A stretch of DNA of 64,000 bases, taken from contig JAFALA010000072.1 in the NCBI GenBank assembly GCA_019234815.1, positions 1 through 64,000 on the forward strand, read 5' to 3'. The position numbers and the translations under genes are program-made. Every line of letters begins with the position of its first letter. Position 1 is the first letter of the stretch. Positions 36,500 through 45,973 of this stretch are shown in pieces. Under the pieces are notes generated by a model that searched no databases, was not told where the DNA came from, and saw only the letters and a list, made by a program, of their open reading frames with translations. This DNA is from Burkholderiaceae bacterium (GTDB taxonomy: Bacteria > Pseudomonadota > Gammaproteobacteria > Burkholderiales > Burkholderiaceae_C).

Positions 36500-36507
36500 A
36501 CCGCGCA

Positions 36508-36981
36508 ATGGCAGCGTCCAACCCTGATCGTCCGGCATTGCTGCTGGTCTGCACCGCCAATCTTTGCCGATCTCCGATGGCGGAAACGGTGCTGAGGGCG
36601 TATGGTGCGGGATGGGCCGTCGTTGCGTCCGCGGGAACGCGCGCCGCGCCGCGTGCGCACGACATGGATGCGCGCGCACGCGCGGCCCTGGTGCAACGGC
36701 GCTATCAGCCTGCCGTCAAGTGGCGTTCGCGCCGGATCGTGTCGGAGGACTTCGTCAACTTCAGCCGGATCCTGGCCATGGATGAGGACAACATGTACGA
36801 CTTGCGCCGCAGTTGCCCGCCCGAGCATCTTCACAAGTTGGGCATGTTTCTCGATCTCGTGCCGGGCATGGCGGGGCAGTCGGTGCCGGACCCGTATTTC
36901 GGCAGTGTGCAAGGCTTTGAGCGGGTGCTGGACCTGATCGAGGCTGCCGTCCGCGAAAGCCGCATCCGGCCGCAAGGCTGA
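36508..36981 (+). CDS. Low-molecular-weight protein tyrosine phosphatase
   Basis: 157 residues. The P-loop CTANLCRS has Cys15 and Arg21; the usual first Gly is Ala (C-T-A-N rather than C-x-G-N). The general acid lies in VPDPYFGS. This class removes phosphate from tyrosine and is often linked to exopolysaccharide kinases, none of which are present here. A TTG at 36496 overlapping the rpe stop is an alternative start. Good length and fold; the target is unknown. Confidence 0.9.
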   Translation: MAASNPDRPALLLVCTANLCRSPMAETVLRAYGAGWAVVASAGTRAAPRAHDMDARARAALVQRRYQPAVKWRSRRIVSEDFVNFSRILAMDEDNMYDLRRSCPPEHLHKLGMFLDLVPGMAGQSVPDPYFGSVQGFERVLDLIEAAVRESRIRPQG

Positions 36982-37003
36982 CCCTCACAGGGCGCACGAC
37001 ATC

Positions 37004-38464
37004 ATGCTGATCCGCACCCGCCTGAGCCTCAACGCGCTGGTGCAGGTGGCGCTGCTGCTGATCACGACGCTGTCGTTTGTCTTTGTCCTGCATTGCCAGG
37101 GTCAACTCGACAGGTCGCATCAATTCCAGCGCGAGGCCGAGCAGCTCGTGTGGGACATGCAGCACAGTTCAGACGAACTCTCGCTGATGGCGCGTCTTTA
37201 CGTGGTCACCGGCAAGTCGCGTTATGCCGGCAACTTCGACGTCATCAAGCGCATGCGCAATGGGCAGGCCGAGCGTCCCCTGGACTACGACCCGGTGTTC
37301 TGGGATCTGCGGCTGGCCGACCCCAGCGTTGCCAAGGGCTCGCTGCCGGCCCAGCCCTTCGAAGCGCGCGTGCAGACGGCGGGTTTCAACGATCAGGAAA
37401 GGCGTTGGCTGATGCAGTCCTACCAGCGTTCCGAGGACTTGATCGAATTCGAGAGCCGGGCTATGCAGATGGTGGCGACGCTGGGGCAGGCCATCGATGC
37501 GGCGTCAGGCGAAGCGCTGGCACGTTGGCGCCAGGCCCTGGAATTGATGCATGGCGAGACTTACCAGGCGGCCAAGGCCGACATCATGACGCCCTTGCGC
37601 GCCGTGCGACAGTCCTTGATGGCTCGCATGCAGGTTGAACGCCAGCAGGAGCAGTTCCAGCTGAACCTGGCCACCTATATTGCGTGGGCGGCGCTGGCCC
37701 TGCTTGCCCTGGACGTGGTGCTGATGACGCTGAGCCTGGAGCGCGCCATTCGCCACCCTCTGATGTTGCTCGCGCACTGGGCCGAAGGCGTCAAGCAGGG
37801 GCGCATGGGCTTGCGCACGCACATGCGCGACCACAGCGAATTTGGCGAGCTGGGCGAGGCCATCGACGGCATGGCGGATTCCGTGCAGCAGCATTTGAAC
37901 GAGCTGCACGAAGAAGTCACTCGACGGACCCTGGCCGAGCAGACCATCGAACACCTCGCCAACCACGATGTGCTCACCGGCCTGCCTTCCCTGCGCCTGG
38001 TGCACGACCGCCTGGAGCGCGCGCTCATACAGGCCCAGCGCCACCATCAGGGCATGTCGGTGCTGTTTCTGGACCTGAACGATTTCAAGCCGGTCAACGA
38101 CCAGTACGGGCATGAAGCCGGCGACCAGGTGCTCAAGATCGTCGCGCAGCGGCTGGCCATGGGCTTGCGCGAGGCCGATACCGTGGGCCGTATCGGCGGC
38201 GACGAGTTCCTGATCCTGCTGCCCGATGTCGCCCATGCCGACGATGCCCGCGGCGTGGCCGACAAGCTCGCCGCCGCCGTCGCCGAGCCCATATTCATTT
38301 CCTTGCAGACCATTACCGTGAAAGTCAGCGCCGCCATCGGCGTGGCCGTCTATCCGCAGGCGGCCAAGGACGTGCAGGGCCTGATCCGTGCCGCCGATCG
38401 CAATATGTACGAGCGCAAGGCTGAGATGAAGCGGGCGGCCGCGGCGAAAGCCATCCAGGCCTAA
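37004..38464 (+). CDS. Membrane diguanylate cyclase with periplasmic sensor
   Basis: 486 residues. TM1 about 8-30, a periplasmic helical sensor (about 35-220), TM2 about 226-246, a HAMP-like linker and a GGDEF domain (about 315-480). The active site is GGDEF and an intact product-inhibition site RxxD lies five residues before it (READTVGRIGGDEF). It makes c-di-GMP from two GTP. Convergent overlap of 4 bases with psuG. A fibre operon lies 1.5 kb on, which is suggestive only. Confidence 0.93.
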   Translation: MLIRTRLSLNALVQVALLLITTLSFVFVLHCQGQLDRSHQFQREAEQLVWDMQHSSDELSLMARLYVVTGKSRYAGNFDVIKRMRNGQAERPLDYDPVFWDLRLADPSVAKGSLPAQPFEARVQTAGFNDQERRWLMQSYQRSEDLIEFESRAMQMVATLGQAIDAASGEALARWRQALELMHGETYQAAKADIMTPLRAVRQSLMARMQVERQQEQFQLNLATYIAWAALALLALDVVLMTLSLERAIRHPLMLLAHWAEGVKQGRMGLRTHMRDHSEFGELGEAIDGMADSVQQHLNELHEEVTRRTLAEQTIEHLANHDVLTGLPSLRLVHDRLERALIQAQRHHQGMSVLFLDLNDFKPVNDQYGHEAGDQVLKIVAQRLAMGLREADTVGRIGGDEFLILLPDVAHADDARGVADKLAAAVAEPIFISLQTITVKVSAAIGVAVYPQAAKDVQGLIRAADRNMYERKAEMKRAAAAKAIQA

Positions 38465-39396
38465 AGCGGCGCGCCGCCCGCGGCCTGGATCATGGCATTG
38501 GCCAGCCGCGCGCCTAACACTGCGTTGTGCTTCACCAGCGCGATATTGCTGGCCAGGCTGCGGCCCTGGCTCAGGGTCTTGATGCGGTCCAACACAAAGG
38601 GCGTGACGGCCTTGCCGGAAATGCCCTGCTCCGCCGCTTCGTCCAGGGCCTGCCGGGTCAGGGCGGCGATGGCGGCGGCGGGCATTTCGTCCGCAGCGGG
38701 AATGGGGTTGCTCACGACCACGCCGCCCTTCAAGCCCAGCTGCCATTTGGCGTGGATAAAGCGCGCCAGGTCTTGGGTGTCGTCGATCCGGAAATCGGCC
38801 TTGAAGCCGCTGTCGCGCGTGTAGAACGCGGCGAAATTGTCCTGCCCGAGGCTCACGACCGGCACGCCATGGGTTTCGAGGTATTCGAGCGTCAGGCCGA
38901 TGTCCAGAATGCTCTTGGCGCCGGCGCAGATCACCGCCACCGAGGTCTGCGCCAGCTCCTGCAAGTCCGCTGAAATGTCGAAGCTCGTGGCCGCGCCCCG
39001 GTGCACGCCGCCGATGCCGCCGGTCACGAACACGCGTATGCCGGCCAGGTCGGCGCAGATCATGGTGGCGGCCACGGTGGTGGCGCCGGTCTTGTGCATG
39101 GCCAGCGCATAGGGGAGGTCGCGGCGGCTGAGCTTGAGCACGTCCGGGCTTTGGCCAAGACGCTCCAGTTCGCCGTCGGTGAGGCCGATGCGCACCCGTC
39201 CGTCCATCACCGCGATGGTGGCCGGTACGGCGCCCTGCGCGCGGATCAAGGCCTCCACCTCGCGCGCGGTCTGCACGTTCTGCGGGTAGGGCATGCCGTG
39301 CGCGATGATGGTGGATTCCAGGGCCACCACGGGGCGGCCCTGGGACAAGGCCTGCGCGACCTCGGGGGTGGGCGAGAGCAGCGGATGCGGGCTCAC
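38461..39396 (-). CDS. psuG: Pseudouridine-5'-phosphate glycosidase
   Basis: 311 residues from a GTG, matching the usual 312. Family motifs: VALESTIIAHGMPYPQN, GATTVAATMICADLAGI, VFVTGGIGGVHRGA, SADLQEL, CAGAKSILDIGLTLEYLETHGVPV. It breaks pseudouridine 5'-phosphate into ribose 5-phosphate and uracil. The GTG was chosen because it gives the family length; an earlier ATG would add a tail. It starts 23 bases after the DUF2059 stop, so it may be the last gene of the fibre operon. No psuK kinase is adjacent. Confidence 0.93.
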   Translation of the reverse strand: MSPHPLLSPTPEVAQALSQGRPVVALESTIIAHGMPYPQNVQTAREVEALIRAQGAVPATIAVMDGRVRIGLTDGELERLGQSPDVLKLSRRDLPYALAMHKTGATTVAATMICADLAGIRVFVTGGIGGVHRGAATSFDISADLQELAQTSVAVICAGAKSILDIGLTLEYLETHGVPVVSLGQDNFAAFYTRDSGFKADFRIDDTQDLARFIHAKWQLGLKGGVVVSNPIPAADEMPAAAIAALTRQALDEAAEQGISGKAVTPFVLDRIKTLSQGRSLASNIALVKHNAVLGARLANAMIQAAGGAPL

Positions 39397-39419
39397 GGCG
39401 AACGCGAATGCGCCAGGGT

Positions 39420-40028
39420 TCAGTTGGGATTCGCGGTCGCGGCCTTCAGCTTCGTGCCGACGTTTTGCGCCATGGTTTGCATCAGGGGCGTGATTTGCGT
39501 GGCGCAATCTTTCACGACGCGTTCGCCCAGTGCCTTTTCCATCGAGGGCACCAGCTCCTCGAACTTCTTCTTCACGGGAGATTCGAGCAGCGCAATGATT
39601 TGCTTGAGCTCCGTCTCGTTGAAGTTTTGCAGCAGCAGAGGGGTCAGCGTCTCCTTCACCACCTGATGCGCATCCGCCTTGACGATGGGCGTCGCGTCGT
39701 CGATGTATTTCTGGACATCAGGGGCGATGTCCTTCATCACGCGCAATTGCTTCTCGTCGGAAACACGGCCCTGCAAGGCCATCTTGGCTTGTTCAACGGT
39801 CGTGATGGCCGGGCGCTGCACCATCGTGATCGCCACATTCTCCACGTGCCAGAGTTCGAGCAGGCGCTGAACCAGCGGCAGGCGGGGATCGTTGGGGCTC
39901 ACCGCCGGTGCCGAGGGGCTGGCGGGGGCGGCGGCGGTTTGGGCCTGTGCCGTCATCATCGCCGCGCTTGCGCAGGCGGCGAGAAGAATGTGGCGAGCCT
40001 TGGGGAGAAAAGTATGAGCGTACTGCAT
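39420..40028 (-). CDS. Exported DUF2059-like protein at the end of the fibre operon
   Basis: 202 residues; signal peptide ending near AQAQT, an Ala/Pro-rich linker (35-52), then a helical domain LVQRLLELWHVENVAITMVQ and QVVKETLTPLLLQNFNETELKQIIALLESPVKKKFEELVPSMEKALG, the DUF2059 pattern. The role is unknown. It follows the FadL-type gene by 64 bases on the same strand, so it probably belongs to the same transcription unit and may be a periplasmic helper. Confidence 0.8.
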   Translation of the reverse strand: MQYAHTFLPKARHILLAACASAAMMTAQAQTAAAPASPSAPAVSPNDPRLPLVQRLLELWHVENVAITMVQRPAITTVEQAKMALQGRVSDEKQLRVMKDIAPDVQKYIDDATPIVKADAHQVVKETLTPLLLQNFNETELKQIIALLESPVKKKFEELVPSMEKALGERVVKDCATQITPLMQTMAQNVGTKLKAATANPN

Positions 40029-40092
40029 AGATGGACCTGCAAGAGCACCGCGGTCGCGGCAAAGCGTTGGATGGGAAATCGGTTGAATGGAC

Positions 40093-41712
40093 TCAGAACG
40101 GACGCGAAATGGCGGCGCCAAAGTAACGCACGTAGATGCCGCCGCTGACGTCAAGTCCGGCATAGGGGTTGTAGATCACATTGAAGAAATTGTTGCAGTT
40201 CAGATTGCAGCTGGTGTTGGCGGGGAGGTTGAAGCTGCCATGGGCGTAGCTGGCGGTCAGATCAAGGCGTGTGCCGCTTTCCGACTGATAGCCCAGGCCG
40301 ATGCTCTTCACATTCAGGTTGGGCAGGGGCGAGATCAGGTCCATGCTCGATTGCGGCACGGATGATTTGCGCGGTTCATAGCCCAGGCGCAGGTGCACGC
40401 CGTAGCCCGGGGTGTAGTCGACGCCGTAGCCGAAATGCACGGGGCTGGTGTAGCCGCGCGGAATGACCAGCTGCGCCGGATTGGCGACGCCGAAGACGCG
40501 CGCCATTTCGAGCAGATTGACGTTCTGGTCGAAATTGAAGATCAGCTTGTTCCAGCGCGACCAATTGGTCCAGTTGGCGTCGACGTTGATCTGCAAGTCG
40601 CGAAAGGGCTTGATCTTGATGCCGCCCTGGATGTGCTCGGGAAACGGCAGCGTCATGCTCGCGTTGCCGGCCTGCACCGAGGGGATGTTGGTCGGCATGC
40701 CGAAGGTGGACGCCAGGATGGGCCCTTGCAGGCTGTGCCAGACGCCATAGACGAACTGTTGCAGCATGGGTTCGGCATCGAACTGGAAGCGGCCGGTCAA
40801 GGTGGTTTGCGAGCCGAACTGGTAGACCGCACCGGCGGCGAACCAGTCCTTGGGCTCCCAAAGTATGCCCAGGTTCAGCGTGGGGTCCACAGGCGCGGTC
40901 ATGTTGAACTGCATGGCGCCGACCTTGTTGAACGGGTTCAGCATGCCCTGCTTGCCGCCGCCGCACAGGCCGAAGCCGAACTCATCGACCGGGTTGTCGC
41001 CGCCGTTGGGGCCGCACCAGCCCTGCTGCAGCTTGCCGATGATGCCCAGCAATTCGTTGGGCATGCGCATGTTCGTCTGCAGCGAAAACGCCTGGTAGGC
41101 AATCGGCACCGAGACGCCCAGGCTCAGGGTGTCCGAATACTTGTAGGCGGCGCTGGGGGAGAGGAAGACCAGGCGCTGGATGATGACGGTGCTGCCGTCG
41201 TAATTGGCCGGGTCATTGGGATTCTTGCTGCGGTCTATGCCCACCGCCTGCGGTACATAGGAGGCTGTCGCGAATGTCCATTTAGAGTTGGGCGTGTGCA
41301 GCGCAAAGCCCAGGCCCGCGCCGACGGCCGCGGGCAGGCGCGCGTGCAAGGGCCCGATGCCAGGGATGTACAGGGTTTGCTTGACCGGCGAGGTCGACAT
41401 GCCGGCGATCGGATCCGATTTCCAGCCGCCGATGTCAAAGCCGTCGGGCTGGGTGAAGGTGGCGTAGGGGCGGATCGAGGCGCCAAAAAAAGCATCTGCC
41501 CGCGTATTGACTTCGATGCGTGCCAGTCCCGCGGGATTGAAATGGATGGAGTCCAGCCCCGGTGGATCGGCCGTCACGGCATTGCCCAGGGACATGGCCA
41601 CCACGCTGGTGCCCAGGTTGTCGGTCAGTGCCGCCTGCGCTGCGAGCCAGGGCGCGCAACACATGACTCCGGCCAGGGCCCGGCGCCCCCAGCACCTCGA
41701 ATCCCGCTTCAT
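40093..41712 (-). CDS. OmpP1/FadL-family outer membrane barrel
   Basis: 539 residues. Signal peptide ending AAQA, then the typical N-terminal hatch LTDNLGTSVVAMSLGNAVTADPPGLDSIHFNPAGLARIEV of FadL proteins. A long run of amphipathic strands follows, ending in IYVRYFGAAISRPF, an aromatic C-terminus fit for BAM assembly. FadL barrels pass hydrophobic molecules laterally. It is 7 bases after the FapF-like gene, with GAGGA before the ATG. In Acinetobacter Fil loci a FadL-type protein accompanies a C39 peptidase, as here. Confidence 0.88.
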   Translation of the reverse strand: MKRDSRCWGRRALAGVMCCAPWLAAQAALTDNLGTSVVAMSLGNAVTADPPGLDSIHFNPAGLARIEVNTRADAFFGASIRPYATFTQPDGFDIGGWKSDPIAGMSTSPVKQTLYIPGIGPLHARLPAAVGAGLGFALHTPNSKWTFATASYVPQAVGIDRSKNPNDPANYDGSTVIIQRLVFLSPSAAYKYSDTLSLGVSVPIAYQAFSLQTNMRMPNELLGIIGKLQQGWCGPNGGDNPVDEFGFGLCGGGKQGMLNPFNKVGAMQFNMTAPVDPTLNLGILWEPKDWFAAGAVYQFGSQTTLTGRFQFDAEPMLQQFVYGVWHSLQGPILASTFGMPTNIPSVQAGNASMTLPFPEHIQGGIKIKPFRDLQINVDANWTNWSRWNKLIFNFDQNVNLLEMARVFGVANPAQLVIPRGYTSPVHFGYGVDYTPGYGVHLRLGYEPRKSSVPQSSMDLISPLPNLNVKSIGLGYQSESGTRLDLTASYAHGSFNLPANTSCNLNCNNFFNVIYNPYAGLDVSGGIYVRYFGAAISRPF

Positions 41713-41719
41713 ACGATCC

Positions 41720-42793
41720 TCAGAAATGCAGAGGCATATTGAAGCCCAGCGTGAAGTTCGGCGAATCCGGGGTCAACCCGATACCCACGCTGAAATTCAT
41801 GGTGGTTTGCGGCGACGTGCGTACGCCCAGGCCAAAGCTCACGATGCCCTGGGTCTGCGGCGCCGTCGATTGCACGGTGCCGTCGGAAAAAGTGAGCTTG
41901 GTGTGGCTGGACAGCACTTCCTGGAAGGACGCGGTGGTCGAGACCTTGTACGACAGCGCGTAGGCGAAGCCGGCGCCAAATGCCAGCGAAGGCGCCGGAC
42001 GCACTTCCTTCAGGATTTCGCCGTTGTTCACCTGGCTCAGGTGCTTGGCGGGCGCGCCCAGGATGATGGAGGCCGAGCCGAAAACAGCGACCGGGTCGAT
42101 CACCTTCGATACATTGACGCCGCTCGACAAGGTCGCATAGCCATTGCCAGTCTGCAAGCCGGTGCCGCTGATGACGTCGAACGGGCTGCGGCCCGTGGGC
42201 AGGCTGAGATTGACATTGCCGATGACGGACGGCAGGTCGCGGCTTTGCGCCATGGGCTGCCACCGTACTCCGAAGGAGAGATCGCCGAAGTCGTTGTAGG
42301 TGCCTGAGAACGAATTGCCTTGCGAGTACTTGTCCACGATCGGCAGGGTCACGTTGCCGGTCAGGTTGTTCTCCAGGCCGTAGTCCACCGACAAGGTGTT
42401 GGTGATGGTGTGCGAGCGCGTGTTCTCGATGTCGAACAGCGTCAAGGTGGTGTTGCCGCTGTTGAACTGCGCATTGATCAGCTGCGAGCCCACATAGGTA
42501 TAACTCATGTTGTAGGTGGCCGCGAAGCTGCCTTTCTTGATCAGCGAATACTGCTTGTCGGTCGCGGTCAGGGTGTCCTTCAGCAGCTTGGACTGCTCGT
42601 CCACGTCGTTTTCATTCTTGGCCAGCGCGTTGCGCACGGCCGCATCGCCGGTCGGCGCCGAAGCCGCCGCAGCCGGGGCTGCGGCCGCGGTATCCGCCGG
42701 GGCGGCGGCTTGTTGGGCATGGACCGTTGGACTCTGGAAGGCCAGCAGCGCCAGCAAGGTGGCCGCGAGGGCGGTGGGGGAAAACTTGCTCAT
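41720..42793 (-). CDS. FapF/FilC-like outer membrane barrel with N-terminal helix
   Basis: 357 residues. Signal peptide (to about 27), an Ala/Pro linker (28-50), a heptad-like helix (AAVRNALAKNENDVDEQSK, about 51-80), then a transporter-type barrel of about 12 strands ending FTLGFNMPLHF. This is the layout of FapF, which exports Fap amyloid subunits: coiled-coil plug, linker, barrel. The ATG overlaps the stop of the C39 peptidase gene (TGATG), so they are coupled; a TTG one codon earlier also fits. The homology is judged from layout. Confidence 0.8.
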   Translation of the reverse strand: MSKFSPTALAATLLALLAFQSPTVHAQQAAAPADTAAAAPAAAASAPTGDAAVRNALAKNENDVDEQSKLLKDTLTATDKQYSLIKKGSFAATYNMSYTYVGSQLINAQFNSGNTTLTLFDIENTRSHTITNTLSVDYGLENNLTGNVTLPIVDKYSQGNSFSGTYNDFGDLSFGVRWQPMAQSRDLPSVIGNVNLSLPTGRSPFDVISGTGLQTGNGYATLSSGVNVSKVIDPVAVFGSASIILGAPAKHLSQVNNGEILKEVRPAPSLAFGAGFAYALSYKVSTTASFQEVLSSHTKLTFSDGTVQSTAPQTQGIVSFGLGVRTSPQTTMNFSVGIGLTPDSPNFTLGFNMPLHF

Positions 42794-43557
42794 CAATTTC
42801 TCAAATTGAAAATACCTAACTTGGACTGCACGCCGGCGCGCATCGCGTCGGCGATGTCCGGCGGCGGGAACTGGGCCTGACGGCGTACCAGATCATCGTC
42901 GATCACGCCCATTTCTTCATCGGTTAAAGCCAGCAGATTGTCGGGTTCCCCCTGTGATTTGGGGGGGTAGAGCAGGAACATGGTGTTGCGATCCCACAAT
43001 TCGGCGAAGTCTTTCTCGCTGAACACGATGTGGCCGGCCGAGGGGTCGGCCAGGTAGACCTTGCCCTTGCGGATGGCGCGAAACACCACGAAATGCTTGA
43101 AGCCCGCATAGTCGATGGGAACGATGGCGGGCTGCTTGAGCTCTTCCAGGTCCTTGATCTCGCCGCGAAAACCTGCGCTGTCGGCGCCCAGGCTGGCCAC
43201 ATAGCGCTTCATGTCCAGTAGCGAGAAGCCTCGGCGGGCAATGATCTTGTCGCGCTCGCCATGGGCCATCATGCCGTCCATGGCTTCCTGCTCGGTCACT
43301 TTGATGCCGAGGTAGTAATTGATGACGGTGGTGAGCGCGGCCGACCCGCAGGAGTAGTCGTAGGCCTGGTGGACGATGTGCTCGAACTTGAAGTCGACCA
43401 GCGGCTTCATGGTGACGGACATCGGCGTTACGCCGCCGCCTACATTCGCCATCGGCAATTCGAATTGATTGTCTGGCACGGCCTGCGCAGGCAAGCGCGT
43501 TTCAAAGGCTGCGTCGCCGATCAGGAAGGCGAGCATGCCCAACAACATCATCCACAT
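42793..43557 (-). CDS. C39-type cysteine peptidase (FapD/FilB-like)
   Basis: 254 residues with an N-terminal membrane helix or signal (MMLLGMLAFLIGDAAF) and a C39 domain. All active-site elements are present: Gln64 and Cys70 in HQAYDYSCGSAAL, His155 in GFKHFVVF and Asp171 in ADPSAGH. No ABC transporter is attached, unlike bacteriocin exporters; this stand-alone periplasmic form is the FapD type. GGAG precedes the ATG. Probable role: processing subunits or the barrel plug. Coupled to the FapF-like gene. Confidence 0.88.
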   Translation of the reverse strand: MWMMLLGMLAFLIGDAAFETRLPAQAVPDNQFELPMANVGGGVTPMSVTMKPLVDFKFEHIVHQAYDYSCGSAALTTVINYYLGIKVTEQEAMDGMMAHGERDKIIARRGFSLLDMKRYVASLGADSAGFRGEIKDLEELKQPAIVPIDYAGFKHFVVFRAIRKGKVYLADPSAGHIVFSEKDFAELWDRNTMFLLYPPKSQGEPDNLLALTDEEMGVIDDDLVRRQAQFPPPDIADAMRAGVQSKLGIFNLRN

Positions 43558-43654
43558 GCAGAACTCCGGTGCCCGTCCGTCGCGGCGAGACTGGCCCCGA
43601 CTGTAATGGCTGCGGGCGCGATGGCCTGTTGCCGCTGCTGCATTTGTCCCACAG

Positions 43655-44161
43655 TCATTTCGGCCAGAGCAAGACCTGGCCCGTCAAGTACATGCTGCCA
43701 TTGAGCTGGATCTGCCCCAGGCTGGAAGTGATGGGCGCAGTGGGGCTGGTTTGCGCCGCGATGGCGCCCACGCCGAAATTCGTGAAACCGACCCAGGTGG
43801 GCAAGGTAATGGCAATGACATCGCTTACGGCGCTGCCTGCAGGGGTGCTAAGTGCCTGTACTTGCAGGCCCAGGAAGTCCAGCGTGCCGCTGAACTGCTG
43901 GAATACCAGATAGCTGGTGCTGCCGCCCACGTTGAACCCAAGGCTCAGATTGCTGATGGCTCCGGCATTGACGTTGAACTGCAAATGGCCGCTCAGGCCA
44001 ATGCCGTCTTGCGCATGCACGCTGGAGAGGTCCTCGTCCGACAGGGTTTCGATCGCCTGGGCCGAGGAGGCGGCCAGCGCCAGCCACGCCGCGGCGAGCC
44101 CGAGGCGGACGGGATGGGTGAAGCGGCCGATGGCCATGCCAGCACGCGCCTGCATGTTCAT
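43655..44161 (-). CDS. Exported fibre-subunit candidate 6 (D-E-x-L...QDG family)
   Basis: 168 residues; signal peptide ending SSAQA, then ETLSDEDLSSVHAQDGIGLS, the shared N-terminal motif of this cluster. The rest is beta-rich (HLQFNVNAGAISNLSLGFNV, GTLDFLGLQV) and ends QLNGSMYLTGQVLLWPK with an aromatic tail like subunits 1-3. The ATG overlaps the stop of subunit 5 (ATGA at 44158-44161), so translation is coupled. Likely a minor subunit; no function known. Confidence 0.8.
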   Translation of the reverse strand: MNMQARAGMAIGRFTHPVRLGLAAAWLALAASSAQAIETLSDEDLSSVHAQDGIGLSGHLQFNVNAGAISNLSLGFNVGGSTSYLVFQQFSGTLDFLGLQVQALSTPAGSAVSDVIAITLPTWVGFTNFGVGAIAAQTSPTAPITSSLGQIQLNGSMYLTGQVLLWPK

Positions 44162-45081
44162 GGCCCCGTCCTGAACTTGATGTCCATGTACTGGATCTGC
44201 ATGCTGCCGATGTGGCTGGAGCCCAGGTCCATGCTGGCGCCGGCGGCGCTGGCGAAATTGATGTCGTCGATTGCCAGGCTGCCTGCGGGCGCCGTGTAGC
44301 CGGCGGCAGGCCAAGCCAGATTGAAATGCAGGCTGGCCGTACCGTCGGCGTTGGCGATGGTGTTGACGGTCAGGGGTTGGCTCGTGACGTTGGCCAGCAC
44401 CCAGGGCGTGGTGCCCAGGGTGCCGCTGACGGTCGCGGCGGCCAGGTGGATGCCCTCGAAACTCAGCTGTTCCGGTTGGTTGGGGTCGTTCAGCTTCGTG
44501 ATGTCGCCCAGACCATTGGGTCGCAGCGAAATGGCGCCGATATTGAACTGCAACTGCAGGCCCAGCTCAATGCCCTGCGTGCTGGGGTCCGACGAGGAAG
44601 CAATGCTGACGCTGTTGCCATAGCTCCGCAGATTCTGCACCAGCAGGCCGCCGCCGTTGAAGCTGGTGTTGCCATCGTAGAGGCTGAAATTGGCGGCGAA
44701 CTGCCATTCCAATTTCCCCAGCGCATTCTGTGGTTCAGTCAGCGTGATCACATCCGACAAGCCATTGCCTCGCTGCGTGAGCGTCAAGGTGTAGGGGTCG
44801 CTGTAGGTCGAGGCGGGGTCGTCGCTGCGCGAGATCGAAATATCGGAAAGCGTCAGCGCGAAGGGATTGGGGTCGCCCTTGCTGCTGCTGAGCGCGAAGC
44901 TCAGGTTCGGCCCGAAGAGGGAAAACCCCAGGAGATTGAAGGCGATGCCGTCCTGCCCGCGTACCAGCGCCATTTCTTCGTCGGAAATGGGGGTCAGGGC
45001 CTGCGCTGACGCGCAATACGTCGCGCCAATCGCAAGCCAGCACAGCAGCGCTGCGGTCGGGCACTTGGGATTCCTGCGCAT
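44158..45081 (-). CDS. Exported fibre-subunit candidate 5 (largest)
   Basis: 307 residues; signal peptide ending ASAQA, then LTPISDEEMALVRGQDGIAFN, the cluster motif. The mature part is Asn/Ser/Leu-rich beta sequence with repeats of the kind LGFSLFGPNLSFALSS and QLQFNIGAISLRPNG. It ends SMQIQYMDIKFRTGP rather than with Trp. It is about twice the size of the major subunits and could be a tip, base or adaptor. It starts 12 bases after subunit 4. Confidence 0.8.
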   Translation of the reverse strand: MRRNPKCPTAALLCWLAIGATYCASAQALTPISDEEMALVRGQDGIAFNLLGFSLFGPNLSFALSSSKGDPNPFALTLSDISISRSDDPASTYSDPYTLTLTQRGNGLSDVITLTEPQNALGKLEWQFAANFSLYDGNTSFNGGGLLVQNLRSYGNSVSIASSSDPSTQGIELGLQLQFNIGAISLRPNGLGDITKLNDPNQPEQLSFEGIHLAAATVSGTLGTTPWVLANVTSQPLTVNTIANADGTASLHFNLAWPAAGYTAPAGSLAIDDINFASAAGASMDLGSSHIGSMQIQYMDIKFRTGP

Positions 45082-45093
45082 GGCGAGCCCCGT

Positions 45094-45906
45094 TCACCCG
45101 CCGATCTTGGGCGGGTTGGCCGGCACGGTGCCGGTGAGGTTGGTGGCCGTGAGCTTGTCGGTCCAGTTGAGCCAGAAGCCCGGCTGGGCCAGGGCCGGCG
45201 CGGGGCCGTTGCCGATGATGGGGTATTGCACTGCCTGCTTTTCGATGGCCAGGAAGAAATCCTGGCTCGGGCCGCTGGCGTTGCCGGCTTGCAGGCTGCC
45301 GATGCTGGACAGCGCAAACGGGCAGGCGCCGCTGCCGCAAGTCGTGCCATTGAGGCGTTGGCCGTTCAGCGTCAGCGTGCTGCCGGAGCCGTTGCTGATG
45401 CTGATGCTGCCGCTCAAGGAATTGATGGCGGTGCCGAAATTGCCAGCCACACCCTGGAAGCCGAACCGCATGCCGACCACCTGCTGTTGCGTGGCGCCGG
45501 GCGTGTTGCTGTACACCACTTCGAAATAGGGGTTGGTCAGCGCCACCGTGCTGCCGCCCACGCCGAAGTTGAAGGTGCCGACGTTGATGTCCGTGCCCAT
45601 GACGCCGTTGACGGCGTAATTGCCCAGGCTGATGTTGGAGAAATTGGCGTTCAGCAAAATGTCGGCGTTGAGCGTCACGCGCGAGAATTGCAGCCCGTTC
45701 AGCTGGGTGTTGGTGATGTCCAGCACGCCCTGGCCGTACACATCGGCCAAATCCGAATCGTCGAGTGCTTGCGTTTCAGCCCTTGCACTTCCCGAAATCA
45801 GCAAACCCGCGACAAGCATGAGGCTCGCACCAGCGCGCCTCGCCACGCTGCTGGAGCGGCGATGCAGGCTTGGGTGCAGAGAACTCAATTGGCGGGCACA
45901 GGTCAT
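45094..45906 (-). CDS. Exported fibre-subunit candidate 4
   Basis: 270 residues. The signal is long, with a basic n-region (LHRRSSSVARRAG) and hydrophobic core ASLMLVAGLLISGSARA. It then has ETQALDDSDLADVYGQGVLDIT: the motif is kept but the final QDG is QGV. Beta-rich Asn/Gly sequence follows; there is one Cys pair region (GTTCGSGACPF). The C-terminus (PANPPKIGG) lacks the aromatic ending. ATG at 45906 has no strong ribosome site. Confidence 0.75.
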   Translation of the reverse strand: MTCARQLSSLHPSLHRRSSSVARRAGASLMLVAGLLISGSARAETQALDDSDLADVYGQGVLDITNTQLNGLQFSRVTLNADILLNANFSNISLGNYAVNGVMGTDINVGTFNFGVGGSTVALTNPYFEVVYSNTPGATQQQVVGMRFGFQGVAGNFGTAINSLSGSISISNGSGSTLTLNGQRLNGTTCGSGACPFALSSIGSLQAGNASGPSQDFFLAIEKQAVQYPIIGNGPAPALAQPGFWLNWTDKLTATNLTGTVPANPPKIGG

Positions 45907-45973
45907 GAAGGGCCGGCTTGATGATTGAAGAAATTCAAGACATGAGGGAAAACGCGATGCATGGGCCGCGGCG